Source: Cytophagales bacterium (GTDB taxonomy: Bacteria; Bacteroidota; Bacteroidia; Cytophagales; ES-bin-26). Taken from it: a DNA stretch of 11,111 nt. The stretch covers positions 1 to 11,111 of the forward strand of contig JACMKY010000195.1 of the NCBI GenBank assembly GCA_014379925.1, given 5' to 3'. A model generated the notes under the pieces. It was not told the DNA's origin. It worked only from the letters and a program-made list of their open reading frames with translations, and did no database searches. A program made the translations under genes and the position numbers. Shown piece after piece: positions 1 to 6,989 of this stretch. How positions within the stretch are numbered: the stretch's first letter is position 1; every line of letters begins with the position of its first letter.

Positions 1-7
1 CAAAATC

Positions 8-34
8 AAAAGGAAGCCACCGCTTCCTTTTTTT
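8..34 (+). terminator. Rho-independent terminator, probably bidirectional
   Basis: A perfect 7-bp GC-containing stem (AGGAAGC at 11-17 with GCTTCCT at 22-28) encloses a CACC loop. It is extended by three A-T pairs (8-10 with 29-31) and followed by a T run to position 34. On the plus strand it would end a gene lying left of the window. Read on the minus strand the same hairpin is followed by TTTTGATTTTG, so it could also stop leftward transcription from the LTA-synthase-like gene. Confidence 0.75.
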
Positions 35-333
35 ATGGATAACCAGTATTGAACGGGTCTTGGTTATATTAATACTAAAATGAGATTCCAATGGCGTAAC
101 AGGGCAATCTTAAAAAACTGAAAGGCTGTATTTTATTTGCTGAATACTTGATACTGGCATTGATGGATACGTTTGCCAGAAAAACGCGGACAGCCAATTC
201 ATTTTTGCGGTGGGCTATCGACCATTGACTACCCCCAGTACCCGATGGCAGCAACCGGTTTCCCGCCGTTTGGGCTTCCTCTAACGCCCGCGTTACCGAT
301 CTGCCCGTGGAGATGAAAATAACCTGGAACCCA
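35..333. other. Gene-free spacer left of the LTA-synthase-like gene
   Basis: About 300 bases with no convincing gene. The only open frame of note on the minus strand (75-350) begins at a TTG inside the end of the neighbouring gene, matches no family I recognise and is poor in codon bias. I looked here specifically for the missing sulfatase domain of the upstream gene. None of the three minus frames shows one: two contain several stops and the third has no sulfatase motifs. Positions 39-76 hold two short interleaved complementary pairs that are probably chance. Confidence 0.5.
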
Positions 334-1059
334 TCATTCGCTCTCCGCAACTTTCTTCCGGTCCAGCCTGGCCACGCTCCGGTCGTAGAGCCTCGATAGC
401 AGGTTAAAGGCCGCGTTGCGCGCGAGGTTTTCGAGGTGGGTGGCGCGGGTGGCCCGCTGCTGACCGGGAGGCAGGGGATTGGTGCGCACCATCAGCGCAA
501 AGAACAGCACACTGACCGCCACCAGGAGGAATGCCGACAATCCCGCCCACGCGGGAGAAATGGTACGCCCGGATTTCAACCGGAAGTGCGTGGGATGATA
601 CCAGACGAGAAAAAGCGAGACCATCAGGGCCAGCAGACTGACGTACCAGTATTCGGAAGCCAGTGCCCATACCTGGGCGGGCGCGGTGACTTCTATTTCG
701 GGTCCCTGCGTCGGGGTGATCTGCTTCCCCGACAGGCGGAAATACCCCGCGTTGATGATGTTCAGGATCAGGAAGGGAATGTTGAGGCATTGGTAGAAGA
801 TGCTCAGCCGGGCTTGGTAGGGATGACGGCTCACGAAGGGAAACGGCAAGGTGGAAAGCACCATCACCACGGCGTTGATGAGCAGCACTGCGGCCAAGTC
901 AAAGAGGAATCCCCGAAGAAAAGCCGTCCCCAATTCAAAGAAAGTGACTCCCGCGTAGTTTCCCCAGTTGATGAGGCAAAAGACCACCCGGCAAAGGGTG
1001 TAAATCAGCACCACCAAACTTATTCTTTTGAGCAACAGAAAATAATGGGTTTTATTCAT
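334..1059 (-). CDS. LTA-synthase-family membrane domain, lacking the sulfatase domain
   Basis: The 241-residue product is a polytopic inner-membrane protein with about five hydrophobic segments (roughly residues 8-30, 45-72, 87-105, 135-153, 171-192). It resembles the N-terminal half of Bacteroidota LTA-synthase/phosphoglycerol-transferase-type proteins. Family-like features are the FLFDLAAV stretch after TM1, the LNIINAGYFRLSGKQ segment after TM3, and the post-TM5 stretch ending NLARNAAFNLLSRLYD, which normally leads into the extracellular sulfatase domain. Here a TGA stop follows at residue 242, so the catalytic half (metal site and nucleophilic Thr) is absent. It is therefore probably a truncated, inactive remnant, or a stand-alone membrane domain. 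The ATG at 1059 is chosen because AGGAG lies 4 bases upstream; an in-frame ATG at 1095 would add 12 residues with no such site. It lies downstream of ald in the same direction. Confidence 0.72.
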   Translation of the reverse strand: MNKTHYFLLLKRISLVVLIYTLCRVVFCLINWGNYAGVTFFELGTAFLRGFLFDLAAVLLINAVVMVLSTLPFPFVSRHPYQARLSIFYQCLNIPFLILNIINAGYFRLSGKQITPTQGPEIEVTAPAQVWALASEYWYVSLLALMVSLFLVWYHPTHFRLKSGRTISPAWAGLSAFLLVAVSVLFFALMVRTNPLPPGQQRATRATHLENLARNAAFNLLSRLYDRSVARLDRKKVAESE

Positions 1060-1063
1060 CCGG

Positions 1064-1068
1064 CTCCT
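1064..1068 (-). promoter_or_regulatory. Ribosome binding site (AGGAG) of the LTA-synthase-like gene
   Basis: AGGAG on the minus strand lies 4 bases before the ATG at 1059. It decides between this start and the in-frame ATG at 1095. It stands out because most other starts in this window lack a clear Shine-Dalgarno sequence. Confidence 0.55.
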
Positions 1069-1232
1069 GCTTGGTTGAATAGCCCTACCGTCCACCCACC
1101 TTGGTTACCATCAATTATCGATTTATTGGCCATTGCCGCTTTCCTCGATGATCACGGTCGATTCGGTGGGAATACCCATTTTTGATCGATGTACCGTTTC
1201 ATCCACCCATTCGAGCGCGTTCACTTCGTGGC

Positions 1233-2363
1233 CTACCCCACCGGTTCCAGGGCCAGCACCTGGTTCACGTCGGAGTAGGGCAATCCCCAGGCATCAGCCA
1301 CCCCCCGGTAGACGACTTCCCCGTGAACTACGTTCAGGCCGGACCGGAGTTCACTGTTTTCGAAACAGGCCCGCTTCCAACCCTTGTTGGCCAGTTGCGT
1401 AGCGTAGGGCAGGGTGGCGTTGGTGAGGGCCAGGGTGGACGTATACGGCACGGCTCCTGGCATATTGGCTACGCAATAATGCACCACTTCGTCAATAATG
1501 AAGGTCGGGTTTTCGTGGGTGGTGGGCGCGCAGGTTTCGATGCAGCCACCCTGATCCACGGCCACGTCCACCAGCACGGTGCCGGGGCGCATGGTCCGAA
1601 GCATGTCGCGGGTGATGAGGTGCGGGGCTTTGGCGCCCGGAATCAGCACTGCCCCCACGATCAGGTCCGAGGTTTTTACCAGTTCCCGGATATTGTATTC
1701 GTTGGACATCATCGTGTCCACGTTGGCCGGCATGATGTCGTCGAGGTAACGCAAGCGGGCCAGGCTGACGTCCATGATCGTCACGTGCGCGCCCAAACCG
1801 GCGGCCATCTTGGCGGCTTGCGTACCCACCACGCCTCCGCCCAGAATCAGTACGTTGCCGGGTTTCACGCCAGGCACGCCGCCCAGCAGGATGCCGCGGC
1901 CCTTCAGGGGTTTTTCCAGGTACTTGGCCCCTTCCTGAACCGCCATCCGCCCGGCCACCTCCGACATCGGAATCAGCAGGGGCAGGCTCCGGTCGGTTTT
2001 CTCCACGGTTTCGTAGGCCAGGCAAACGGCTTTCCGCTCGAGCATGGCGTGGGTCAACGCCTCGGAAGAAGCAAAGTGGAAGTAGGTGAAAAGCAGTTGG
2101 CTCTCCCGGATCAGGGGATACTCTTCGGCGATGGGCTCCTTCACTTTGATGATCATCTCGGCAATCTCGAAGGTTGCCGCCAGCGTGGGCAACAGAAGCG
2201 CGCCCGCTTGAATATATTCTGCGTCGGAAAAGCCGCTCCCCGCTCCGGCCCCGGTTTGCACGTAGATGGTGTGGCCGTGCTTGCGGATTTCGGCCACGCC
2301 CGCCGGCGTGAGGGCCACGCGGTTCTCGTTGTTCTTAATTTCCTTCGGAACGCCGATGATCAT
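1233..2363 (-). CDS. ald: Alanine dehydrogenase
   Basis: The 376-residue protein is an NAD-dependent L-alanine dehydrogenase, which interconverts L-alanine and pyruvate plus ammonia in the cytosol. It has the family's normal length and start (MIIGVPKEIKNNENRVALTP). The expected active-site residues are visible: Arg15, Lys75 in KVKEP, His96 in YFHFA and Asp270 in VAVDQGG. The Rossmann NAD-binding glycine motif is GGGVVG at 175-180. The closing HGEVVYRGVADAWGLPY segment is also typical. The frame is open upstream to 2615, but those 84 codons are unlike the family and include the promoter box, so the ATG at 2363 is the start. No Shine-Dalgarno site is visible. It is probably transcribed on its own from the promoter at 2389-2396, and may read on into the LTA-synthase-like gene 173 bases downstream. 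Confidence 0.96.
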   Translation of the reverse strand: MIIGVPKEIKNNENRVALTPAGVAEIRKHGHTIYVQTGAGAGSGFSDAEYIQAGALLLPTLAATFEIAEMIIKVKEPIAEEYPLIRESQLLFTYFHFASSEALTHAMLERKAVCLAYETVEKTDRSLPLLIPMSEVAGRMAVQEGAKYLEKPLKGRGILLGGVPGVKPGNVLILGGGVVGTQAAKMAAGLGAHVTIMDVSLARLRYLDDIMPANVDTMMSNEYNIRELVKTSDLIVGAVLIPGAKAPHLITRDMLRTMRPGTVLVDVAVDQGGCIETCAPTTHENPTFIIDEVVHYCVANMPGAVPYTSTLALTNATLPYATQLANKGWKRACFENSELRSGLNVVHGEVVYRGVADAWGLPYSDVNQVLALEPVG

Positions 2364-2388
2364 GGGGAATGCGTTTGGTTTGGGGCCA

Positions 2389-2396
2389 CAAATATA
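2389..2396 (-). promoter_or_regulatory. Bacteroidota -7 promoter box for ald
   Basis: TATATTTG on the minus strand matches the Bacteroidota housekeeping -7 consensus TAnnTTTG. Its downstream edge is 25 bases before the ald ATG, which predicts a short 5' leader of roughly 18-20 bases. No clear TTG -33 element is seen at the usual spacing. Confidence 0.5.
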
Positions 2397-2911
2397 CGGA
2401 GCGTTTTCGGGATGCGGGCGTTGGACCCAAATGCCATAAAAAACGGAGAGAAGCGCTGAAAAAGCAAATGAAGGGACGAACCTTCGAAGTAGCTCTGCAA
2501 AAAGAACCACTATAAATCCAAGCCGGGAATTCACCAAACGCAATGGGTGAATCGCGAACCAGCCAGGAAGAGCCACTTCAGCAGCAGGAATCGTTCTGGT
2601 CGCCAGCCGAAACACCGCAGGAAATCAATGGGTAGCTAAAAAAATCGGGGAGAAGTTGATACACAAGGAAATCCCGCAATGAGTCAAGGAACCCGTGATG
2701 AGCAGCCTTCAATGCGCCAACACGATTCGAAAAGCCATTCTTCCTTCTGCCAAGAGGGTTGCCCAGGGAATGCCCGAACGCGCCATTCCGCACCGGTCGA
2801 AAAGGGTGGTTTTCGGCGACCTTTACAAAGCTGGTTTTTCCTGATAAAAGCAATAACCACCAACAACCGCTCCCATAGTCCAGTAAGATACCGGTACGGC
2901 GGGAGAGCGTG
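2397..2911. other. Spacer between ccmF and ald, no gene recognised
   Basis: This is the bulk of a 548-base gap between the ccmF stop and the ald start. Minus-strand open stretches here (for example within 2578-2911 and 2684-2866) give Trp/Cys-rich or low-complexity translations that match no family and mostly run out of ccmF in a shifted frame. A small inverted repeat (ATTCACC...GGTGAAT, near 2530-2552) has no T run and is not a terminator. No tRNA or strong terminator for ccmF was found. It may hold the ccmF 3' end and an extended ald control region, or a decayed gene. Confidence 0.4.
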
Positions 2912-5461
2912 TCAAGCCAAACCCTTGTCGCGCATCTTGGCAAACTCGTTGTAGCGGCGCGAGATGGCCATAACAAAACCCAGCACCAGCACCAGCGTAC
3001 CAATCCACAAAACGTTGATCAGGGGCTTTTCCATCACCTTCAACACAATGAGGTCCCGCTGCGTGGTGTTGACGGCGAAGGAAAAAGTACCCTCGCGCGG
3101 GTTCACGTCCGTAAAGGTAACTTTCAGACCCAACTCTTCCACCACCTCCGACGTGCGGCCCACCAGACCATCCTTGATCATGAAGGTGGGACCTACCTCG
3201 TAGTCCCGGTCCTTGCCCAGTACGCGGATGTTGGCCTTCACCGCCGCGTCGCTGGAAGTCAGCACGATGCCTTCCACGTCCGATACGCGCGCCACGTTGT
3301 CAAGCACAGCTACGTAGTCGTTGACAAAAAATGTATCCTGGACGCTCACCGTGAACTTCTCGGCTTTGCTCCACTCGCGTTCCTGGGTCGGGTCGGGCGC
3401 GTAGTTGATGTAGTTATACAAATCGTAACCGGCACTGTGGCGGGTGTCGGGAGAAAGCACATTTCCCATCCGCTCGTTCACCTGCGCCCGCGGGTAGAGT
3501 GAGAACACCTTGCCGCTTCGGGTGCGGTATTCTACTTCGTAGTACGTGTTTTCGGCGGAAATCTCCAGAGTATCTCCTTTTCCAGCGTATTTGCGGCCGT
3601 TCTGGACGATATCTTTCTTGGCCGTGACGCGGTAGGGCACGTCGGCGGGCATTACCCAATCCTTGCGGACGTAACCGGGGATGCCACTTGCTTCCACGCG
3701 CTGCCCTTTGTAGGTAATCTGGTACTCACCCATCCGGGCTGGCTGGTTGTAGAAGAGGATCAGGTTTTCCTTGTTCTCCTTGTTGTTGTTCTTGGTAAAG
3801 GATTCATCCTTGGAAATCAGGTAAGGCGTATCGTTGAGCGACACCACCCGCGAGTAACCCGACGAGTAGAGGATGCCGATCAGCATCATCGCCACGCCAA
3901 TGTGTGCCACCGACCCGCCCGACAGCTTGTGGTTTCCTTTGAAGACGCCGATCAGAATGCTGAAGTTGGCCACGATGGAAAATACCGCCGCCAGCAGCAG
4001 GGCAATGTAAACGGGATTTTTGATCTCCGTCAGTACGATGGCGCCGGCGGTGAACAGCAGCGCGATCACTGATGGCCAGACGAACGCATCCCATACGTTA
4101 CTCTGGTCCAGCTTCTTCCACCAGATGAATTGTCCGATGGCCGAGAAAACGGCAATGCCCACCGCAAACCACAACTGAATCTTGGTGTAATGTCCGATCT
4201 GGTCGGTCGGCAGCGCCACGTTGGACACGAACCCGAAGGCTTCGACAATCTGATTGTACACGGGAATCGAGGTGGTGAACAGAACCTGAAAAGCCGCCAG
4301 GCACAAGGTTGTGGCGCCCATAAAAATCCAGAATTCGCGCGAGTACGCAGAAATCTCCTTCTCGGTGGATGGGATTTCCTTCCACCGGGTAACTGCCAGG
4401 TACACCGACAGGATCAGGAAGGTGAACAGGTAGATGAGCAGTTGTCCGGACAGCCCCAGGTCGGTGAAGGAGTGGACGGAAGCGTTGCCCAGTACCCCGC
4501 TGCGGGTCAGAAAGGTGGCGTACAGAATGAGAATAAACGTGGCGATAGCCAGTACGATGGATGACTTGAGGGCCGTCTCGCTCTTCTTGTAGGAGATCAT
4601 GGTGTGAGCGGTAGCGATCAACACCAACCAAGGTACGTACACGGCGTTTTCCACCGGGTCCCAACTCCAATAGCCCCCGAAGCTCAACGTTTCGTAGGCC
4701 CAGTAGGCACCCATCAGGATGCCCACGCCCAGCACCATGGCCGAGAACAAAGCCCAAGGCAGGGCCGGACGAATCCATTCGCTGTATTTCCGGCGCCACA
4801 ATCCGGCCACGCAGTACGCGAAGGGGATGAGTGTGGTGGCAAAGCCCAGGAAAAGCGTCGGCGGGTGGATCACCATCCAGTAGTTTTGCAGCAGCGGATT
4901 CATTCCCTTGCCGTCCTTGGGTACCAGGTTCGGGTTGGCCTGAAACACGGGTGCGTCGGGAAAGGCATCGCGCAGCAGCATGAAGGGTGAACTACCGACC
5001 TTGAGCTCCCCGATCACCACACCGAGGATCATCGAAACCAGAAAGGCCTGCACCAGCGAGAAAATGGTCATCAGGGACCCTTCCCAGCTCCGGTTGGTAA
5101 AGATCAGGAAAATGCCCAGCACCGCGTTCCAAAAGATCCACAGCAGAAAACTCCCTTCCTGCCCGTGCCAGAAGCTGGAGATGATGTACTGAAGGGGCAA
5201 GGTGTTGGACGAGTACTCGTAGGCGTAATTGTACTCGTAATAATGGTTGCGGATGATGTAGAACAGGCTGATCACCACGCCCAGTACGGCGGCTGAGTGC
5301 GCGTAGAAGGCCACCCGCGAGAACCGCTTCCAGACCAGCGACTCCGAGGAAAGCGCCTCGGAGCGGACGGCCCGGAAGTACCCGTACGTCGCCACGAGTG
5401 CGGTCACGAAGGCCAGAATGACCATCAAGTGGCCCGTATTGCCAATGTCGGTATGAAGCAT
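2912..5461 (-). CDS. ccmF: Cytochrome c heme lyase subunit CcmF (long Bacteroidota form)
   Basis: This is an 849-residue polytopic membrane protein of the heme-handling CcmF/CcmC/CcsA superfamily. It takes heme from CcmE and ligates it to CxxCH motifs of apocytochrome c at the periplasmic face. The tryptophan-rich WWD signature is at about residues 254-273 (FGGYWSWDPVENA), preceded by WHGQEGS (98-104) and MVIHPPTLFLGF. Candidate heme ligands are His199 (IHPP) and His330 (SVHSF) on the periplasmic side, and His286 (ATAHTM) and His520 (VAHIG) in membrane segments. After about residue 540 comes a large soluble, probably periplasmic domain of some 270 residues, then a last membrane helix near the C-terminus (LINVLWIGTLVLVLGFVM). 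Enterobacterial CcmF is about 650 residues, so this form is clearly longer. The ATG at 5461 (MLHTDIGN) is preferred; the frame reaches only a TTG four codons upstream. Confidence 0.95.
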   Translation of the reverse strand: MLHTDIGNTGHLMVILAFVTALVATYGYFRAVRSEALSSESLVWKRFSRVAFYAHSAAVLGVVISLFYIIRNHYYEYNYAYEYSSNTLPLQYIISSFWHGQEGSFLLWIFWNAVLGIFLIFTNRSWEGSLMTIFSLVQAFLVSMILGVVIGELKVGSSPFMLLRDAFPDAPVFQANPNLVPKDGKGMNPLLQNYWMVIHPPTLFLGFATTLIPFAYCVAGLWRRKYSEWIRPALPWALFSAMVLGVGILMGAYWAYETLSFGGYWSWDPVENAVYVPWLVLIATAHTMISYKKSETALKSSIVLAIATFILILYATFLTRSGVLGNASVHSFTDLGLSGQLLIYLFTFLILSVYLAVTRWKEIPSTEKEISAYSREFWIFMGATTLCLAAFQVLFTTSIPVYNQIVEAFGFVSNVALPTDQIGHYTKIQLWFAVGIAVFSAIGQFIWWKKLDQSNVWDAFVWPSVIALLFTAGAIVLTEIKNPVYIALLLAAVFSIVANFSILIGVFKGNHKLSGGSVAHIGVAMMLIGILYSSGYSRVVSLNDTPYLISKDESFTKNNNKENKENLILFYNQPARMGEYQITYKGQRVEASGIPGYVRKDWVMPADVPYRVTAKKDIVQNGRKYAGKGDTLEISAENTYYEVEYRTRSGKVFSLYPRAQVNERMGNVLSPDTRHSAGYDLYNYINYAPDPTQEREWSKAEKFTVSVQDTFFVNDYVAVLDNVARVSDVEGIVLTSSDAAVKANIRVLGKDRDYEVGPTFMIKDGLVGRTSEVVEELGLKVTFTDVNPREGTFSFAVNTTQRDLIVLKVMEKPLINVLWIGTLVLVLGFVMAISRRYNEFAKMRDKGLA

Positions 5462-5544
5462 GTCAGTTGTCAATTACCAGTGGTCGATGAACCATGACCA
5501 GCAAAGCCGTGCTTGCTGATCGTGGTTCATCGTCAATCGTTCAT
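5461..5544 (-). repeat. Heptamer-periodic inverted repeat between ccmE and ccmF
   Basis: On the minus strand these 84 bases divide into twelve consecutive 7-base units. They start at the Met138 codon of ccmE and end with the A of the ccmF ATG. Units include ATGAACG, ATTGACG, ATGAACC, ATCGACC, ATTGACA and ACTGACA, a loose ATyGACv pattern. In the middle the array folds on itself: 5486-5504 pairs with 5513-5531 at 17 of 19 positions around an 8-base loop. There is no T run, so it is not a classic terminator. It could tune processing or relative expression of ccmE and ccmF, or be a selfish intergenic repeat. Confidence 0.7.
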
Positions 5545-5955
5545 TGAAATATTAATCTCCTTGTCCTGGTACTTGGAAGGGCACTTGAGCAGGATGCTGG
5601 AGGCGACGAACCGATCGCCCTGCACGCTGCCGATCACCACAACCTGTTCGGAGCGGTCGAAGTCCTGCGGCTTGGGTTTGGAATAAACCACCTGACGCGT
5701 CTCGTTGTTTTTGTCCACCATCACAAAGGTGAAGTAGTTGGGGTCCACTTGTGGCCGGTAGTCCATACCCAGGATCTTGCCCGCCGGGTCTTTTTGTAGC
5801 GTGCCCACCACGTGGATCTCCGTGTTACTGCCCCCCCGGGCCATGGTGGTCGCTTCCCGGAAGGTCACGTACGAACTCGCGTCGCCCGCCGTGCTGGTGA
5901 TGATTCCGATGGCAATGGCAATGACAACAATACCGAATAGATGACTCTTTTTCAT
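5533..5955 (-). CDS. ccmE: Heme chaperone CcmE, Cys-type (CxxxY) variant
   Basis: The 140-residue protein has an N-terminal signal-anchor helix (residues about 5-23) and a periplasmic OB-fold domain. CcmE covalently binds heme delivered through CcmC and passes it to CcmF. The usual heme-attaching motif is HxxxY; here the matching position reads LLKCPSKY, giving Cys125 and Tyr129, and no His is nearby. This Cys form is known from archaea and some bacteria and defines a variant of System I. Other supporting stretches are EIHVVGTL (46-53), FTFVMVDKNNE and VVVIGSVQGDRFVASSILLKC. The gene starts 4 bases after the CcmD-like gene ends, indicating co-transcription. Its last codons are built from the 7-base repeat that fills the spacer to ccmF. 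Confidence 0.93.
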   Translation of the reverse strand: MKKSHLFGIVVIAIAIGIITSTAGDASSYVTFREATTMARGGSNTEIHVVGTLQKDPAGKILGMDYRPQVDPNYFTFVMVDKNNETRQVVYSKPKPQDFDRSEQVVVIGSVQGDRFVASSILLKCPSKYQDKEINISMND

Positions 5956-5959
5956 ACAC

Positions 5960-6184
5960 TTAGCTTTTTAGCTCTTTTTCTACCTTGGCGATCCGGCCGT
6001 CGAGGCGAATCAGGTAAACCAACAGGCCCAGCAGCACCACCAGTACCACGGCCACTACCACGTAGATCTTGCCATCGGCCCGCAAGCGGTCAGCCATCTC
6101 CACGCTACTGGGATTAACACTTTGTTGGGCCCACAGGTTTAAGGAAACCCCCAATAAAAACAGCAGGGAGATTACTTTTTTCAT
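5960..6184 (-). CDS. CcmD-like small membrane protein
   Basis: The 74-residue protein has a signal-peptide-like start (MKKVISLLFLLGVSLNLWAQ), then a short polar segment, one transmembrane helix (about residues 41-59) and a charged cytoplasmic tail (RLDGRIAKVEKELKS). This build and its place just upstream of ccmE match the CcmD-family proteins annotated in Bacteroidota ccm clusters. In other bacteria CcmD helps release holo-CcmE from the CcmC complex. Sequence conservation in CcmD is low, so the call rests mainly on topology and position. An upstream signal sequence in addition to the helix is typical of the Bacteroidota form. Confidence 0.75.
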   Translation of the reverse strand: MKKVISLLFLLGVSLNLWAQQSVNPSSVEMADRLRADGKIYVVVAVVLVVLLGLLVYLIRLDGRIAKVEKELKS

Positions 6185-6280
6185 TGCTTTGGATGTTTGC
6201 CTACGCCGAGTTGCACCGGAGAAATTTGATTGGTTGTCGATTGAGTCAAGTCAAGCGCCGTTGATTGCACAAAATAACAT

Positions 6281-6688
6281 CTATTGAAACAGTAATTGTT
6301 TGAATTCCTCGGCGTCCAACACGCGCACGAGCGGGAAGCCAATCGTTTTCAATAGCTTGAAGTGAGCGTCCTGCGTAACCAGATAGTCTGCGTTACCCGC
6401 AATGGCACAATCAACGAACTTGTTGTCATCCGGATCAGCGCTCATGAGTTGCCAATTGAAGTAGATGTCAACTGACTTCACGTTTTCCAAGTTTTCAATT
6501 ACGTTCCTGAATAAGTGAGAAACTGACGGGCCGTTGTACCTGGAAATAATCTCTTCATATTCCGCCAATATCTCAGTAGTTACCAGCAAGTCATACATTC
6601 CGGAGAGTAAGGCTTTGAACAGCCAGCCAACCGAAGAACGCCTGCCTAAAGATATCAGAACTAAGTTGGTATCAACTACCACTCTCAC
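6281..6688 (-). CDS. PIN-domain toxin (putative ribonuclease)
   Basis: The 135-residue protein is a PIN-domain nuclease of the putative toxin type (COG1569-like). Its acidic catalytic set is visible: Asp6 in VVVDTNLVL, Glu43/Glu45 in EILAEYEEII, Asp87/Asp88 in SADPDDNKFVDCAIAG, and Asp101/Asp107 in DYLVTQDAHF. Such toxins cleave RNA with a Mg2+-dependent active site and are held inactive by a co-expressed antitoxin. The start overlaps the stop of the upstream antitoxin-like gene by 4 bases (ATGA), which implies translational coupling. The pair sits between ccmC and the CcmD-like gene and reads the same way, so ccm read-through could express it. By eye this stretch is more AT-rich than the ccm genes. 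Whether it is active as a toxin is inferred. Confidence 0.85.
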   Translation of the reverse strand: MRVVVDTNLVLISLGRRSSVGWLFKALLSGMYDLLVTTEILAEYEEIISRYNGPSVSHLFRNVIENLENVKSVDIYFNWQLMSADPDDNKFVDCAIAGNADYLVTQDAHFKLLKTIGFPLVRVLDAEEFKQLLFQ

Positions 6689-6918
6689 CCGGCAACGTCT
6701 TTAGAGATACGCATGTGGGTATTAAGCCATTCTTTGACTGTGTCGTTGTTGTACCCTCGTTCATCCCAAGCCTTGTCCACTTCATCCTGCAGTTTTTCGG
6801 CGTAATAATTTGCCAGCAACCGTTTGATGTCACGTAATTCTCCCTCGGAAGGATTGTGAGAAAATACCCTGAGCAACTCCAACTGCAACGGAGTCAATTT
6901 AGTGGCGTTCGTTTTCAT
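6685..6918 (-). CDS. Antitoxin-like small protein paired with the PIN toxin
   Basis: The 77-residue, mostly helical, charged protein (LTPLQLELLRVFSHNPSEGELRDIKRLLANYYAEKLQDEVDKAWDE, given here in abbreviated form by its start LTPLQLELLRVFS and the segment LANYYAEKLQDEVDKAWDE) resembles small proteins found next to PIN toxins in Bacteroidota and cyanobacteria. The C-terminal part (EWLNTHMRISKDVAG) would be the toxin-binding tail in such modules. There is no clear ribbon-helix-helix or AbrB motif, so the DNA-binding mode is unknown. The gene ends within the toxin start (ATGA overlap). Upstream on the minus strand, TACATTGG is a one-mismatch version of the -7 box and might drive the pair independently. 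Function is inferred from layout and resemblance. Confidence 0.7.
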   Translation of the reverse strand: MKTNATKLTPLQLELLRVFSHNPSEGELRDIKRLLANYYAEKLQDEVDKAWDERGYNNDTVKEWLNTHMRISKDVAG

Positions 6919-6989
6919 GTTCTCATACTTGGGTTTTCCAATGTAATCGAGGAGGTTCTTACTGAAACGCTACTGCCCAATCGGCATGG

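Noticed and set aside
39..76. Interleaved complementary pairs (ATAACCA/TGGTTAT and AGTATT/AATACT) suggesting a pseudoknot
   Set aside because: The pairs are short and AT-rich, the two stems compete for one base, and there is no gene context that would need it. Chance is the simplest explanation.
75..350. A 91-codon minus-strand frame downstream of the LTA-synthase-like gene
   Set aside because: It starts at TTG inside the neighbouring gene, has no ribosome site and matches no family. It shows no sulfatase motif, so it is not the missing half of that gene.
1182..2459. A 425-codon plus-strand open frame opposite ald
   Set aside because: It is antisense to a well-supported alanine dehydrogenase, and its translation is His/Gly/Gln-rich, typical of a shadow frame.
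2578..3003. Minus-strand frames overlapping the end of ccmF and running into the gap
   Set aside because: They begin inside ccmF in a shifted frame and give Trp/Cys/Leu-rich or otherwise unrecognisable translations, with no start signal of their own.
5486..5531. The ccmE-ccmF hairpin considered as a Rho-independent terminator
   Set aside because: There is no T run after the stem on either strand, and ccmF follows immediately in the same direction.
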